This document shows positions 1-11,650 of a stretch of 64,000 nt of DNA, piece by piece (position 1 is the stretch's first letter; every line of letters begins with the position of its first letter). Where the stretch lies: contig JALRMH010000016.1 of NCBI GenBank assembly GCA_026119935.1, positions 186,001 to 250,000 on the forward strand, written 5' to 3'. The stretch is from Endothia cerciana. Its lineage: Eukaryota; Ascomycota; Sordariomycetes; Diaporthales; Cryphonectriaceae. A program made the translations under genes and the position numbers. A model generated the notes under the pieces. The model was not told the DNA's origin. It saw only the letters and a program-made list of their open reading frames with translations, and did no database searches.

Positions 1-2020
1 GGACGAAGAGGAGAAGGAAATGCTCGTGATGAGGCTTATCCTAACAGCGGCATCGAGCATGCTGCAGGGTCACAGCGCAGTCGGGCGCTGAGGCTGTCCA
101 GGAGTTGACCAGAGCTGATTCCTCCATCAGGTAGCCACAATCCCCCCACCGGAGCCAGTACCTTGGCCAATCCGACGACGTTGCCTAACATCTGGGGAAG
201 GATTGGAAAAGAAGATTCCTTTTCGGCAGGCCTCCACTGACATGGCACAGCACAGCCCATGACCTGCATATGCCCGTCCGGGCCGCCTGACAAATCGTGC
301 AGCAGCCCCGAGATGCTCGGAGATGGCTGACACGACCATGGCTCAGGCGGGACATTCGAACCCCAGGATCTATCTAGTTCGCTTATGATCGCTTATGGAT
401 CACCAGGCCCGGCTCCTCCCACGGTATGATCCGTCCGTGCTGGCGTACGCGCCGTCCACACCTGCCAGGAACGGCTCAAAATCGTTGGCGGTCTGCGATG
501 GCGCTTAAGTTGCAAATGTCATAGTGGCCCCGGATGGTTCGATGTTTGGCGGAAAAGATTCCTCCTCTTGGCCGTTCGGAGTTCCCGAGGCCGGCAGTGC
601 TAGCTGAGGTGCCACCGGTGCCTAAGCAGCTAAACCGCTGGCGGGAGCGAGAGCGAACCTCCTGGAGTCGCTGCTTGGTAGATGGGCATGCGCCTGACCA
701 GCTGGGCTGCAGTGGACCGTCTAATGGAACAATCCCTACTTCTGATTCGAAAGATTGAGTGGTCCGCGTGCTCGCCTCGTGTTCAGGTCTCACCGCATGA
801 ATCAGTGTATGTTCGGCAGTCGTCGCGGAAGCCCGTCCAGACGTCGTTGGGCATGCGTGCGTGGACTGTTCAACGTTTGTGCTGCGGCCATCCGTCTTGT
901 GAGGAAGAAGTCAGATTCTCACGCAAGACGAGGGCAACAAGACGGGCAGGGGAGTAGAGGCTGAGTTGCTTCTGACGAGCGAGGGCTCCTGGGGCGCGAC
1001 CCAACTGGAGATCAGGGAGTCGCATCAGCCACCCCGACCGAACCTACAAAGACCCGTCTCGCCAACCACATCCGCCACACCACCAAAAGGGGCTACGCGT
1101 CAGCGCTTGGAGGCCGGCGTATCTCTGCTGCGACTCACTGATGGACCCACGAGGCTTTGTCAGTTGGTAGCATTGGGCGGTGGGGTGACTGGACTTGACT
1201 ATGCCTCGTGGTGCCTGCTGGATTCCCGCCGTGACTTGGGATGGGCGTTGCAGGGCATGAGAGAATCTTCAATTGATCCAGGGGTTTGGGTCGCCGTGGG
1301 TCACCTACTGGTTTGCCTCAGAAATCCCCTGCAGCCGCGCCTGTCAGAAAATCGATGACCCCCTGTGCGCGACCCTCAATAGCGCTGCCGGGCGCCAGTA
1401 CAATCAGCGTGACTGGGGTCGTCGCGGGGGCGGTACAGTACATTTAGAACCCCCCTGGCCGTTGCAAATTGATCTACCGCGCTGCTGTTGCTGACTTTCG
1501 CCATGTGTACTGTGGTTTTTCCATTTCCTATCCTATCATCGACCATCCTTGTAGGCCCTCATGGCCATGCACGGTCCTGCCATCATCTCTCACTTCCGTT
1601 TCGCTCATCCATCATCCAGGTCGTCTAAGCCCTTTACAAGGTCCGATCCTCAAGTTGCCTCACTCTCCTCTTCCTTGTCTCTTCTTCTCTTCATAACTCT
1701 CCTTTTTCCACCCGCCCTTTTCGTTTCTCCGTACCCTTTAGATCAATTCCTTGTTCCTGCCGCGACCGACTTTGTTCTTGGACCCCAATTCCAGATCTGA
1801 CTCTCCTTGCCGTTTCCGTGGCTCGGCCATTTGGCGCATCTCCGACTACATACGTCGCCACGCTTGGATTCATTTCCGATCCCCCTTTCATTCCCTCCAG
1901 GAGGCCGAACGGCACGACTGCGAAGTTTTTACCCTTGGATGCGCCCTACCCGAGCGCGTCCATCATTCCTCCTTCACAACACCTGGCTCGTCTCCTCTCC
2001 AGGCACGGACCCAGACCAAG
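1..2020. other. Intergenic, left edge and 5' leader
   Basis: No gene could be supported here. Short open frames on both strands (the longest about 130 codons, at 966-1358) show no recognisable family and no intron structure. The first 90 bases can be read as a short acidic C-terminal tail ending in TGA, which might be the end of a gene outside the window, but this is weak. From about 1480 onward the plus strand becomes pyrimidine-rich, as is typical of a fungal promoter and 5' untranslated leader, and it leads into the kinase gene that starts at 2021. Confidence 0.6.
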
Positions 2021-3307
2021 ATGCCTTCGCAAAAAGTGATACCTCACTATTCCGAACTCGTCGAGTACAATTATGCCGTCGCCGGACAGTGAGTGCCAGA
2101 GCACAAGGAATCGCAGCTTGCGGCCCGCGCGATGCTAACCCTCTCCCCCCCCCCCCCCTCTAGCGACGGAACCATGTGCGACACAGACGGCGAGCTGTTC
2201 ATCAAGCCGTGCACCCAGTCCGAGATTGAGTTCTACCAGTCGCTGCAGGACCCCGACCACTCACGCATGGCCGAGATAGTCCCCCTCTTCCTGGGCAGCC
2301 TATCGCTGAACGATGCGACCGACGTCAATTCCATCAACGAGCAGCTGCCCGTCGTGGCTGACCACATCAGCCCGGAGATCAAGGAGCATATACAAGAGCT
2401 CATTGGAGGACGGCATGGGGCCAAAGAGGCGGCCATGCCGGCCGCAGTGGCTGTGCCAGCACAGGAAACCCCAGCAGCAACAGTGGACAATGTGACATGG
2501 ATACCGAACCTGAACCGGAAAATCCCGACCAACTCCGCCGTCGCGCTGGACAATGCCGCGTACGGATTCAAGCGGCCGAACATCATGGACGTGAAGCTGG
2601 GCAGGAGGCTGTGGGCAGACGATGCGCCCCTTGAGAAGAAGCGCCGGTTCGACAAGATCAGCGCCGAGACCACACATCACGACCTCGGTTTCCGCATCGC
2701 TGGCATGCGCGTTTTTAAAGGCTCCAACAACGCCGACGAACTCGACGGGGAGGACTACAAGATCTATGACAAGGACTTTGGTCGCAACGATGTCAACAAG
2801 GAAAATGTGGTCGACGCATTCCGGCAATTCATCTACAATTCTGGCGCCGGCATCGACGACGACTATGCGCGCGCTGTCGCGGAAGCATTCCGAAGGGACC
2901 TGGAACACGTGCGCGACGTCCTCGAGAGCGAAGAGAGCCGCATGTACTCATCAAGCCTCCTATTCATCTTCGAAGGCGACGGCGACGCGCTCAAGGCCGC
3001 GATCGACGAGAGCAGCGGCAGCACGGCCAACTCCTTCAAGGAGAAGAAGGAAGATCACCTTCCAGGACGTTCCACAAGCCGTATTGATAGTGGCATCGGC
3101 TTGGACGACGATGGCGAGATCATCTTCCCTGGCGCGGGTCCATGTGATGCGACGTCCGAGTCCGACGAGGAATATGAGCCGAAGATCTGGAACCTAAAGC
3201 TCATCGACTTTGCGCACGCCACGTGGACCCCGGGTCAGGGTCCCGACGAGAACATCCTACTGGGTGTCAGGAGTTTGATCAGTATTTTCGCGGAGCTGTC
3301 GCGGTAA
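2021..3307 (+). CDS. Inositol polyphosphate multikinase (IPK family, Arg82-like)
   Basis: Two exons, 2021-2088 and 2164-3307, give 403 residues. The intron has a GTGAGT donor, a GCTAAC branch site and a 14-C tract just before the TAG acceptor. Splicing creates the family's N-terminal AGHDG motif across the junction, and this fixes the start. Other visible family motifs are the inositol-binding PxxxDxKxG (PNIMDVKLGRRLW, about residue 165), SSLLFIFEG in the middle, and the metal-binding IDFAHA near the C-terminus. The family phosphorylates inositol trisphosphate to IP4/IP5 in the nucleus and cytosol. In yeast it also affects arginine and phosphate-responsive transcription. An acidic insert of about 60 residues before IDFAHA is usual in fungal members. 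Whether it also makes pyrophosphates cannot be read from the sequence. Confidence 0.9.
2145..2158 (+). repeat. Poly-C tract (14 C) in intron polypyrimidine region
   Basis: An uninterrupted run of 14 C lies between the branch site and the acceptor of the multikinase intron, so it doubles as the polypyrimidine tract. Its length is likely to vary between isolates or reads. Confidence 0.85.
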
Positions 3308-4563
3308 TTTCTCGCGCAGGCCGAGCACTTGACGGGCAAGAAGCAGCAGCGGCCGGCACAGCCCAACGGCAACGGGGGACCGGCGTTTTGAGGGGTATTG
3401 GTTTCACGGAGACAATCATAGACCTTGGGAAATGTCATCACATGGCAACACGGGGCAAGACAAAAGTATCCGAACCAAAACGGAGGCGGGGTCAGCATCA
3501 AATGGCACGGTTCAAAGGCATGATGATCGGGCATCTCACAAAGAACCACACAAGGACGCATTCTACAGTGGCGCTCATGACGACTTCTATAATACCCAAT
3601 ACATACAAGGCCTTGGAGCACAGATAATTATCATGTTCTTTCGATTATACTGCTTCCCCCCCCCCCCCCCTGCTTTGCTGGCAACTCATTGGGAGATCTG
3701 AAGGCCTGTCTTCAAACTACCTGACTATCTCAAACCATGGCATGTTTTGGCTTGATGGGACCTGTGACCCTGGCTCCGTCCAGGAGCCTGCGAGATTGAT
3801 CTGCCTCTGAATCTGAATATCCTTACATTCCCCAGCACACATGTTACAAGTCTGGAGGTGCAGACGCCTCTGTGTTGATTCCGAGGCCCTTGTTTATGTT
3901 TCCCTGTGCAGATCCCGCAGCTACGAAGACCTAGGGCATAGAACGCCATAGGCTCTGGTTGCCAGCTGCTTAGATTGACTTCCAAGCTTCGCCAACATAA
4001 GGGACAGGTTTGGGTACTGAATGGCCGTATGCGGTCCACAATGTCCAGTTTTAATGATGTGTCAACCTGTGACGATCAAGGTAAGGTCAGGTCTGCGTTG
4101 ACTGGTTGCCGCGCAAAGCGAGCTTTCATCAGAAATATCTGGAAGGAGATCGACACCACGACATTTGCAGAAATTAAGCCCTGGACGGGTGGATACCGAA
4201 CTCTCAGAAGCCCCTCTAGATAGATGAGTTGACATTTCTGGGGCGAGTTCTTGGAACTTCTGTAAATACAAATGAGTCTCATCGAGGTTGTTCCCCCAGG
4301 GCTGTAAAAGGTGTAAGTATTACTCATTCTAGCCTGCCGGCCTGCGGCTGCACCCGCCGATCCACCCTGCCACCCACACACCTCCCTCCCACAAGCTTAC
4401 AGCCACCAAACCTTGAGCTCAAGCTTAAAGCTGTCCCAACCTCATCCTCGACCTCCAGCATACCACAAACACCGACGCAGCCTCATCGCAGCCTCATCGC
4501 AGCCCCCGCCCTCTTGCTCTACACGTCACCACCACTACCAACTAGACCAGGGCAGCCATACTC
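3308..4563. other. Intergenic with poly-C tract and CT-rich leader
   Basis: This is the 3' flank of the multikinase gene. A 15-C homopolymer lies at 3656-3670. No coding region is supported; the small open frames lack recognisable motifs. From about 4330 to 4563 the plus strand is rich in C, T and A, with a short degenerate tandem around 4475-4505 (repeated CCTCATCGCAG). It resembles a fungal 5' leader for the short coding exon that starts at 4564. Confidence 0.6.
3656..3670 (+). repeat. Poly-C tract (15 C)
   Basis: An uninterrupted run of 15 C in the intergenic region. It is one of several C or G homopolymers of 11-15 nt in this window. Confidence 0.9.
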
Positions 4564-4599
4564 ATGTCGATTCCAGGCCTGGGCCAGCTGCCCATCAAG
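4564..4599 (+). other. clp1: Candidate distal first coding exon of clp1
   Basis: Twelve codons from an ATG read MSIPGLGQLPIK and are followed directly by GTATGT, a strong fungal donor. MSIPGLGQ is the usual start of CLP1 proteins in Pezizomycotina. The nearest CLP1 coding sequence without its own canonical N-terminus begins about 1.2 kb downstream. A phase-0 acceptor (CTCCAG at 5807-5812) there would join MSIPGLGQLPIK to ANASSVRQ, giving the normal spacing to the SWEWRFEV motif. This implies an unusually long intron (4600-5812, 1213 nt). The alternative is that the local ATG at 5738 is used and this exon is a relic. Confidence 0.6.
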
Positions 4600-5737
4600 G
4601 TATGTCGGCTGGCAACTTCTGCCCCATAGCATCTGCAGCCTTGTTTTTGAGGAGCCACCTTTTGAGAAGTCATGGTTGTAACCCAAGGAGCCCACTTTTC
4701 TCGCCGTCATGAAGTCAATGTCCTCTCACAGCAGGCCTTACAGCCTCACCTTATGCGAGAGAGCTATCAACCCCCCCCCCCTACCAGGCCGTTGTTCCCG
4801 GTCACAAGGAGTCAAAATCCTGGCCAACCTGTCCCCGACCACGAGACAGCATGGCCGCTATGATTGGGATCTCCACTGCCTCACTCGGTCTTCCACTCCA
4901 GATCCTTGCAAATAGATGGCATGTGTCCATCGGGAGGCCATAGTTTTCGGTTTCCCAACGGGGAGTGTCAGCCTGCTGGACTCCCTTTCACGAGATGCTT
5001 GCCCCACTGCTTAATCCTCTCCAAACAAGCCGAATCCTCAAGTTTCACCTTCCGAATGCCTCTAATCACGAATTGTGAGACGAAGCTTGCAAGAAGCCTG
5101 CGGTCCCATCATGTCTGGAGCCTCATTCCATGTCAGGAGAGGCAGACTTCCAAATTCAGCCCCTCCAAAGGAACCAAAGACTTCAGCGGCGAAGTTCTTA
5201 TGGGCAGAGTTCTTGTGAATCAGTATCAGTTCCCCTTCTGGAGATTTCGTTGCCTTATGCGATTTCTGGCGTGGATCTCTTTTGATCAAACTGAATATTT
5301 GGTCTTGCCCAGTCACAACTTCTGTCGTGAAGGGCCTGCTTCTGAGATCCGGCTCCACGGTCCTTGGTGTCTTTGACGGACTTCTGAATAGGCCCCTTCG
5401 ATGAAGCACCGTACGAGTCACAATGGGTCCGCTCACCAGGCCTGTTCTTGATATCCCGAAACCCGGTCTGCTTTTCATTCCAAAACTTCCAAGGCGGCTG
5501 GACATCCATCCCAATCCCCTTCAGAGCAGCCATCGTCCCAAGCGAGGGTGTCATAAGCGGAGCCACTGCGAGTCGTGGAATCCGCTTTCGAGGTCCTTGA
5601 AATTTACCTCACCTTCAAACCCAATTTGTTACGGTGAAGCAAATTTTCATTCTGAGTGCCTGTCCTAGTTGTGGACCTTTACGCTTGTGCCTGTCCATGG
5701 TACTATCAACCTCAGCAACCTTGACTCCTCAATCAAG
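4600..5737. other. clp1: Region between candidate clp1 exon 1 and clp1 core (long intron or intergenic)
   Basis: No gene is recognised. An 11-C run lies at 4771-4781. The plus strand near 4850-4945 and the minus strand at 5062-5566 carry open stretches of up to 150 codons, but they match no family I know and change frame against each other. If exon 1 at 4564 is genuine, nearly all of this stretch is intronic. It would then be long for a fungal intron and might contain an insertion. Confidence 0.45.
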
Positions 5738-7233
5738 ATGGCTCCTCTTCACAAGATTCTCGCTCCTCCCCTGGGTTTAACCAACCTCACTGACAAGATT
5801 CCGGTCCTCCAGGCCAATGCCAGCTCTGTTCGCCAAGCTGTGACCCTCTACCAGTCCTGGGAGTGGCGATTTGAGGTCTCACACCCTGACGTCCTCTCTG
5901 TCCGGCTTGTCAATGGTATCGCCGATAGGGATGGCACTGAGCTGGTCCTGAACAAGTGGTATCGTTTCAGCGGCACCCGGTCCAAGATTACCACCGCTCG
6001 TGGCTGTACGCTCGAGTTTGAGGGTAGCTGTGATCGCCAGAAGGTCGCAGAGTTGAAGCCGGACACGAGCGCTGCAACTATCTCCATGAACTTGCACATC
6101 CTTTTGGACCGCTTGCGCAGTGAGGCCATGCACAGCAGGCCTCCCACCACAGGCCCGCGTATCATGATTGCTGGTCCGAATAGCGTCGGCAAGTCCACTT
6201 TGGCACGCACGCTCACCGCATACGCCGTGAAGGCGGGCTTTCAGCCTATCGTCGTCAACGTGAGCCCGCGCGAGGGTATGTTGCCCTTGCCCGGCACTCT
6301 CACTGCTGCGACTTTCGCGACCATGATGAATATCGAGAGCGAGGGCACCGGTTCTTGGAGCGGCACGCCCACCAGCGGCCCCGCTGAGGTGCAGCCCAAG
6401 CTGCCGCTCGTCTACTACTATGGGCGTGAGCATGCTACAGATGACCTTCAGCTGTACAAAGAGGTCGCTTCGAAGCTTGCGGGCGCTGTCACCGGTCGGA
6501 TGAGTGAGGACAAGGATGCCAAAGCCGCGGGCCTGATCATCGATACCCCGGGTGTTACTTTGAGCGGAAAGCTGGGAGAAGAGGAAATGGAAATCACGGC
6601 ACACGTTGTGGAGGAGTTTTCCGTGAATATGATAGCTGTGCTGGGCTCGGATGGCGCAGAGAAAGCTCTGAAGAAGCGATTCCACGGCGAGAAGACCACC
6701 CTGGGCGATGTCATCAACGTTGTGGGCTTCGACAAGCCTGATGGTGTGGTGGAGAACGACCAGGCGTGGCTGCTAGCTTGCCAGCACGCAGCCATCAAAG
6801 AGTATTTCTACGGGGACAGCAAGACGACCCTGAGCGCCCCCAAGCAGATGGTGGATTTCGACACCGTCACAGTCTACCGAGTACCTGAGCGTAAGTTACC
6901 CCACGCCCTCCATCTCTGTCCGAGTGATTCTCGCACAGACAAGTTTGTTAACTTCAGCGAATAGCCGCCGATTCTCCTAATGAGCACCGTGGTCTCGAGA
7001 GGGTTGACCCAAGCCCTGCTCTCTCGCACTGGACGATGCCTGTCATGAACGCTAAGGCGAACGAATCTCCCGAGACCATCCGTACGGCTTCGGTCCAGGG
7101 TTTTGTCTACATCACCGACGTCAATAAGGATCGTCGCAAGATCAGCATCCTGGCCCCGGCTAGCGGTCGTGATCCTCAGAAGCCCCTGCTCCTTGGTTCC
7201 TGGCCCGAGCAGTACATCAACCTCGTCGGCTAA
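5738..7233 (+). CDS. clp1: CLP1, mRNA cleavage/polyadenylation factor IA subunit (polynucleotide kinase family)
   Basis: Exons 5738-6890 and 6965-7233; the second join is in phase and gives 473 residues from the local ATG. The protein shows the N-terminal domain signature SWEWRFEV (about residues 40-47), a P-loop AGPNSVGKST (about 145-154), the conserved PLPGTL and PLVYYYG stretches, and the C-terminal domain ending in SWPEQYINLVG. CLP1 binds ATP and bridges Pcf11 to the cleavage factor in nuclear pre-mRNA 3'-end formation; yeast Clp1 lacks kinase activity. The family usually starts MSIPGLGQ. That peptide is encoded at 4564-4599, and an in-phase acceptor at 5812 would replace residues 1-25 of this model. 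The P-loop reads PNSVGKST where many relatives have PxxVGKTT. Confidence 0.88.
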
Positions 7234-8640
7234 GCGGCCTATTGAACTGCTCTTCTTGCTGGAATTTTCCAGCATTTCGGCTGGCAGCATTCACATCTCG
7301 CCCTGGGCCTGGGGTTAGGCGTATTTGAAGGGGCCAAAGAGCGAGCATAACAGTAGGCGTTATCGGTCAATGGGAATAGAAGGATGCTTGAATCACCTAG
7401 ACTCCTCACGAGAATGAGAACGATCCAGTTCAAGCGGCTTGCCTAATCACTGCGCTTCTTGCGATGTCCTTGGCAATTTGTCATAACCTCTTTTTCTATT
7501 ATTCATTCAGGCTGACGCGACGCTATTAGGGAACAGGAACCAGTTCTGCCGACTTCTTCAAACCTATTCACCGCCTCCTGTCTCATCATCGCATACGCAG
7601 CCATATATGACAATTGTTCCAAGTCTTCCGCCCGGCGTCCTGTTGATTTGAGTTGACTTGTTCTGCATGTGTCACCAGTGCCGGGTCCGGGACCCGTGAT
7701 TGACCTTGACCTTATCTTGTGTGACGGCTTGGAAACGATGACGAATGCATCGCCTGTTGCATCGAGCTGAGACCACCACGATTCTAGATATGATTTTACC
7801 GCCGCGTGTCGGTTGTGCTTTTCCCAAATGAATCCTCTGCTAAGTATGTTGCTTTTACACCACTTCGCGATCGCGATCAGTTGCATCCGTCTGTTCTGTT
7901 TTGTCTCTTATTTTGTGACGCTTCATGTCGATACTCGTTGGGCGATGTCTGTCTTCGAATGATGGGCACGCTGTTACGACACTGCGCCCGTGACACTGGC
8001 GGACGTTCTTCTGCACTCTGAGATGCAGGTATCAAGACACCTTGACTATGACGCGTAGCGACGGATCGGGCCTACCGGAACAATTTACCATACTGAATCT
8101 CCTTCGATCTGTCTCTTATTGGCTGGTCTGTTTTGTTTTACGGCCGCGATTTGGTCCCTGGTCTCTGATCGAATTGGTCAAGGTGGTTCTCAACTGGCTT
8201 GTATCGACTTGAGTCTGCTGTGGTCCCTTACGATCGGATCTGGCGCCTGACCGTACGGCTGGTAGGCTTGCCGGCACCCACCTAGGCTTGAGAAAATACG
8301 CACAGGCTCCTCCTAGAAGTCGACACCAGGGTTCAAGATGCTTTTGCTTTCTCCCGCTAGAGCCCATGTGTCTGGGTCGATCTTGAGATCTTACACCGTG
8401 GCGGGGAAGCACGTCAGGTTCAGCCGACACCGAATGGACGCCTTGCCTGGCCGCCTCCTCCACCAGTGCTGATCAAGAAAAGCCTCTTCTTTTCGATGGC
8501 AATACGGAATATTGCCTAAACCCTTCTCAACCTGGCCCCACCGACACACACTCGATGCGTATTCTTCTCCGGTATCAGAAGCGCCAGCGATGGCTGAGGA
8601 ATTGAGTGCCTAGTTTGCAACACGAGCAGGCAAGCAGAAA
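7234..8640. other. Intergenic between clp1 and GPCR gene
   Basis: Nothing supported. A minus-strand open frame of 127 codons at 7503-7886 and another at 8116-8463 have no recognisable motifs or flanking splice signals. The stretch probably holds the clp1 3' UTR and the promoter of the receptor gene. Confidence 0.6.
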
Positions 8641-10568
8641 ATGCCCGCAGACCTGGGAGACCATGAGATGTACGTTGGTCTGAAGGATGCGGATATCCAC
8701 ACACTGCACACAATTGGCCTGGTCTTCTCCTCCATCAGCCTCATTGCAACCTACCTCTCCATTTACTGGCTTGTGCGAATGCGCCGCAGCTTTCGGCATG
8801 AGTAAGTCCAGTACGGCACCGATAACCCTATACTAGGCTGAGTCGCTCTAGTCTCATCGTGCTCCTGATCGCCAGCGACTTCACGAGGTCGCTAGGTTTC
8901 GTGATCTACAACATCGTATCCATCAGTAGACACCGGAAAATCGACTCGGATGGAGCCTTCTGCCAGACCAGCGGCTTCTTCTTCACCATGGGCATCGAAG
9001 GCGCCGATTCAGCCGAGCTCCTCATCTCTATGCACTCTACAGCCTACATCTTTTGGCCAAACCGCGCGGGCGGTGAGAGTGGACTGCACCCATACCGACG
9101 TTGGGCGTACTCATTCTTCGGCCTGTGGCCCGTCTTGATGGCGTCTCTGGCGTTCGTGAACGGTGTTCCTGCATACGTCAGCACCGGCCAATCTTGCTAT
9201 CTACCGACAACGCCCTGGTGGTATCGCACAGCACTCAGCTGGATCCCTCGATGTATCATATTGTTGATCGTCCTGACTATGTGCGGCTCTTCCTACACCT
9301 ACATCCGCATTATGATGAGGCGATACAGCAGACGCAACTCCGAGATTATGTTGGGACGCTTGGACAGGATGGTGCCACCAACGCCGCCTCTCGTCTACCA
9401 TGGCCTGCTCCCCTCCCCACCGGAGTCGTTCAGGCAGTCCGGCTCCAGGGTCCCGTCCGGCGGCACATTTCCCAAGCGCCGCTCACCGACTCCGCCAGAC
9501 GAGACGCCCAGGGTGAGAGATTACATTCGGTTGAAGTTTGATAGGTTTTATCCAGGGGCACGAACCAGGGGCAACTGGGTCTGGGGTGGCTTCGAAGCCC
9601 AGGCCAGTATAGTATGTGCGTCACCAGCTCCCGTCTCTCCGATGGGGATAGTACCTCTAGGCACGACGACAGTCGAGCGGCCCTGGGAATCCACTGAAGG
9701 GGGCCCCTCTCTCGTGCCGCCAAAGCCCGCCTGCCCTAAGCACAGGGTCCCGGCCGGCTCGCCCTCCTCGGACTTCCTCCCGATGGCATTGGCACAGCGC
9801 GGGCGCAGCTCGCCGGACTTGTACCGACCGCCCGTCTTCAACGCCGCTGGAAAACCGAAAGACGACGGCTGGAGCAGCCGTGCCCACCCGAGCAGCCCCT
9901 TTGTTCTCGGCGCTCCCGGCCGCAGCCATCTCCTCACAGGATCCCAGGTGCACATCAATACCATGCTACGGCAGGGGCCCGTACGTGGGCCCGGAGCAGA
10001 TAGCGACGTCGACTCGATGAGGACTTCGTCGCTGGTCGTGGCTCTAGACCAAGAAACCTTCGAATCCGGCGGGATCTCCAAGTCTCGCGACAGGCTCAGG
10101 CGCCAGCTCCGGCTCCTGTTCATGTACCCAGCCGTGTACGCATGCGTCTGGATCTTCCCGTTCGTCGCGGACGTCTCCAAGTTCAACGCCAGGGCCGACG
10201 AGCATGATCCCTACTGGGTGTCGGTGTGCAGCCTCATCTCGCTGTCCGTCCAGGGGCTGTGCGACACGCTCGTGTTCTGTACGAGGGAGAGGCCGTGGAG
10301 GCACATGCGGGGGGGCTTCTGGGAGAGCTTCGGGCTGGACTTCCTCAAGGAGGGGAGGTTCAGCCGGCGCAAGGACAGCGGGAGGACGAGGGAGGAGATG
10401 TTCAATGACAGCGCGCGGGCGAGGAACAGGAGGGAGGAGGAGCTCGGGCGGGAGCTCGAGACCCGCTGCGCCATGGGGGCCAGGATGCCGCCCACGGCCG
10501 GGGGCGCGAACTGGTGGGATGTGGAAGAGGGCGGGAATGATGGGGCCAGCGTGCATGCAAGTTCTTGA
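8641..10568 (+). CDS. G protein-coupled receptor, Git3/Gpr1 (glucose or cAMP receptor-like) family
   Basis: Exons 8641-8801 and 8852-10568, separated by a 50-nt intron, give 625 residues. Seven hydrophobic segments are visible: one in exon 1 (about residues 20-45), four between about 55 and 220, and two near residues 495-550 in the block from LFMYPAVYACVWIFPF to LCDTLVFCTRERPWR. That block matches the C-terminal Git3 region. About 270 residues of Ser/Pro/Arg-rich loop lie between helices 5 and 6, the long third intracellular loop of this class, likely to bind G-alpha and to be phosphorylated. Fungal members sense carbon sources or amino acids and act through adenylate cyclase and PKA at the plasma membrane. 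The ligand cannot be predicted. The tail is rich in Arg and Glu. The local ATG after a stop-containing leader was taken as the start. Confidence 0.85.
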
Positions 10569-10690
10569 TAACAACCCCCAGCCAGGATCTAAGCGGCGGC
10601 ACACTGCTACACACCGACGCCCACTGGATGTCTTAGAGGAGGACAGATTTTGGATTCTCATTTGTTCATGCAGTCTGTCACGCCGTCTCC

Positions 10691-11579
10691 CTATCCGAGT
10701 TGGCCTCCCATGAACTTTAGAAACGCCCGCGCTATCCTCTCGCCGTCGTGCTCGCGCCCGACCCGGTCCATGCCGGACGTGTACATGTCCTCGCTGATGA
10801 TCTGGGTCTCGCGCCGCAGGCCCAGGATCTCCGACACGATCGCCTCGGTGAACTCCGGGTGCCCCTGTACCGTGATGGCCCTCCCCGGCAGCAGGTAACC
10901 CTGCTGCGAGCAGACGTCGGTCCGGGCCAGATCCACCGCGCCCTCTGGCGTCCCGTAGACGATGTCGCGGTGCATCTGGTGGATCCTCTGGGAGGGCGGG
11001 TGGTCAGTAAACGAATAACTCCTGACCCGTATCCCCCTGCTCCCGGTCGGGGGACGAGAAAAACAAAGGGGCAAAGCGGGGAGGGGGAGGGGGATAAGGG
11101 AGGCCCACCAGCGTATCTGACCCGAACAGCTCGCTCCCCTTCCCGCTCAGCCCGACCTCCGTCACGCTGACCTCCCAGCCCTTCTCGTTGACGGCGACCT
11201 TGACGCCCAGCGCGCGCGAGACGATCTGGTGGCCGAAGCACACGCCCACCACCCTGACGCGGCCGCCGGTGGCGAGGGCCTGCCGCGTGAACCCGACCAG
11301 GCTGTTGATCCAGGGCTCGTCCAGGTACGCGCTGTGCTTGGAGCCGGAGATGAGGACGGCGTCGACGGAGGCCAGGTCCGGGTAGTTGTCGGGCCGGTCG
11401 ACGACGTGGTACGAGGTGATGGCCAGGTGGGACTCGAGGGGGTCCGGGCTCACCGCCCGCCGGAAGAGGTCGGTGAAGACGCCGCCGTAGCCGTGGAACT
11501 TGGCGTTGGTGTTGGGGAGGGGGGTGTCTGCCTCGAGGATGGCGAGGCGGATCGGGGTGGGTGGCGAGGAGGAGCCCAT
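10691..11579 (-). CDS. Class I glutamine amidotransferase-like protein
   Basis: Exons on the minus strand 11579-11109 and 10987-10691, joined in phase 0, give 255 residues. The nucleophile elbow reads GVCFGHQ with Cys114, and the rest of the triad is in VQGHPEF (His200, Glu202), so the hydrolase site is complete. The oxyanion-type loop LISGSKHSAY is also present. Free-standing fungal proteins of this type resemble GMP synthase amidotransferase domains and gamma-glutamyl peptidases. The substrate is unknown; release of ammonia from glutamine, or cleavage of gamma-glutamyl compounds, is possible. The gene converges tail-to-tail with the GPCR gene, with only 122 bp between stop codons. The intron is G-poor and T-rich toward its acceptor, as expected. 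Confidence 0.87.
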
Positions 11580-11636
11580 CTTGTGCGGTGTCGTCCCTGG
11601 AGGGGGAAACGACAATAGAGGGGAAGAAGGGGGGTT

Positions 11637-11650
11637 GGGGGGGGGGGGGG
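11637..11650 (+). repeat. Poly-G tract (14 G)
   Basis: An uninterrupted run of 14 G in the upstream region of the amidotransferase gene, which is transcribed leftward. On the sense strand of that gene it is poly-C. Confidence 0.85.

Noticed and set aside
340..380. A TTCGAACCCC stretch resembling a tRNA T-loop
   Set aside because: The five-base stems around it do not pair on either strand and no anticodon arm or acceptor stem could be drawn, so it is not a tRNA.
5669..5740. An earlier ATG for the clp1 body, 69 bases upstream of 5738
   Set aside because: The extra residues are unlike any CLP1 N-terminus and lie before the candidate acceptor; the local ATG at 5738 or the distal exon at 4564 is better.
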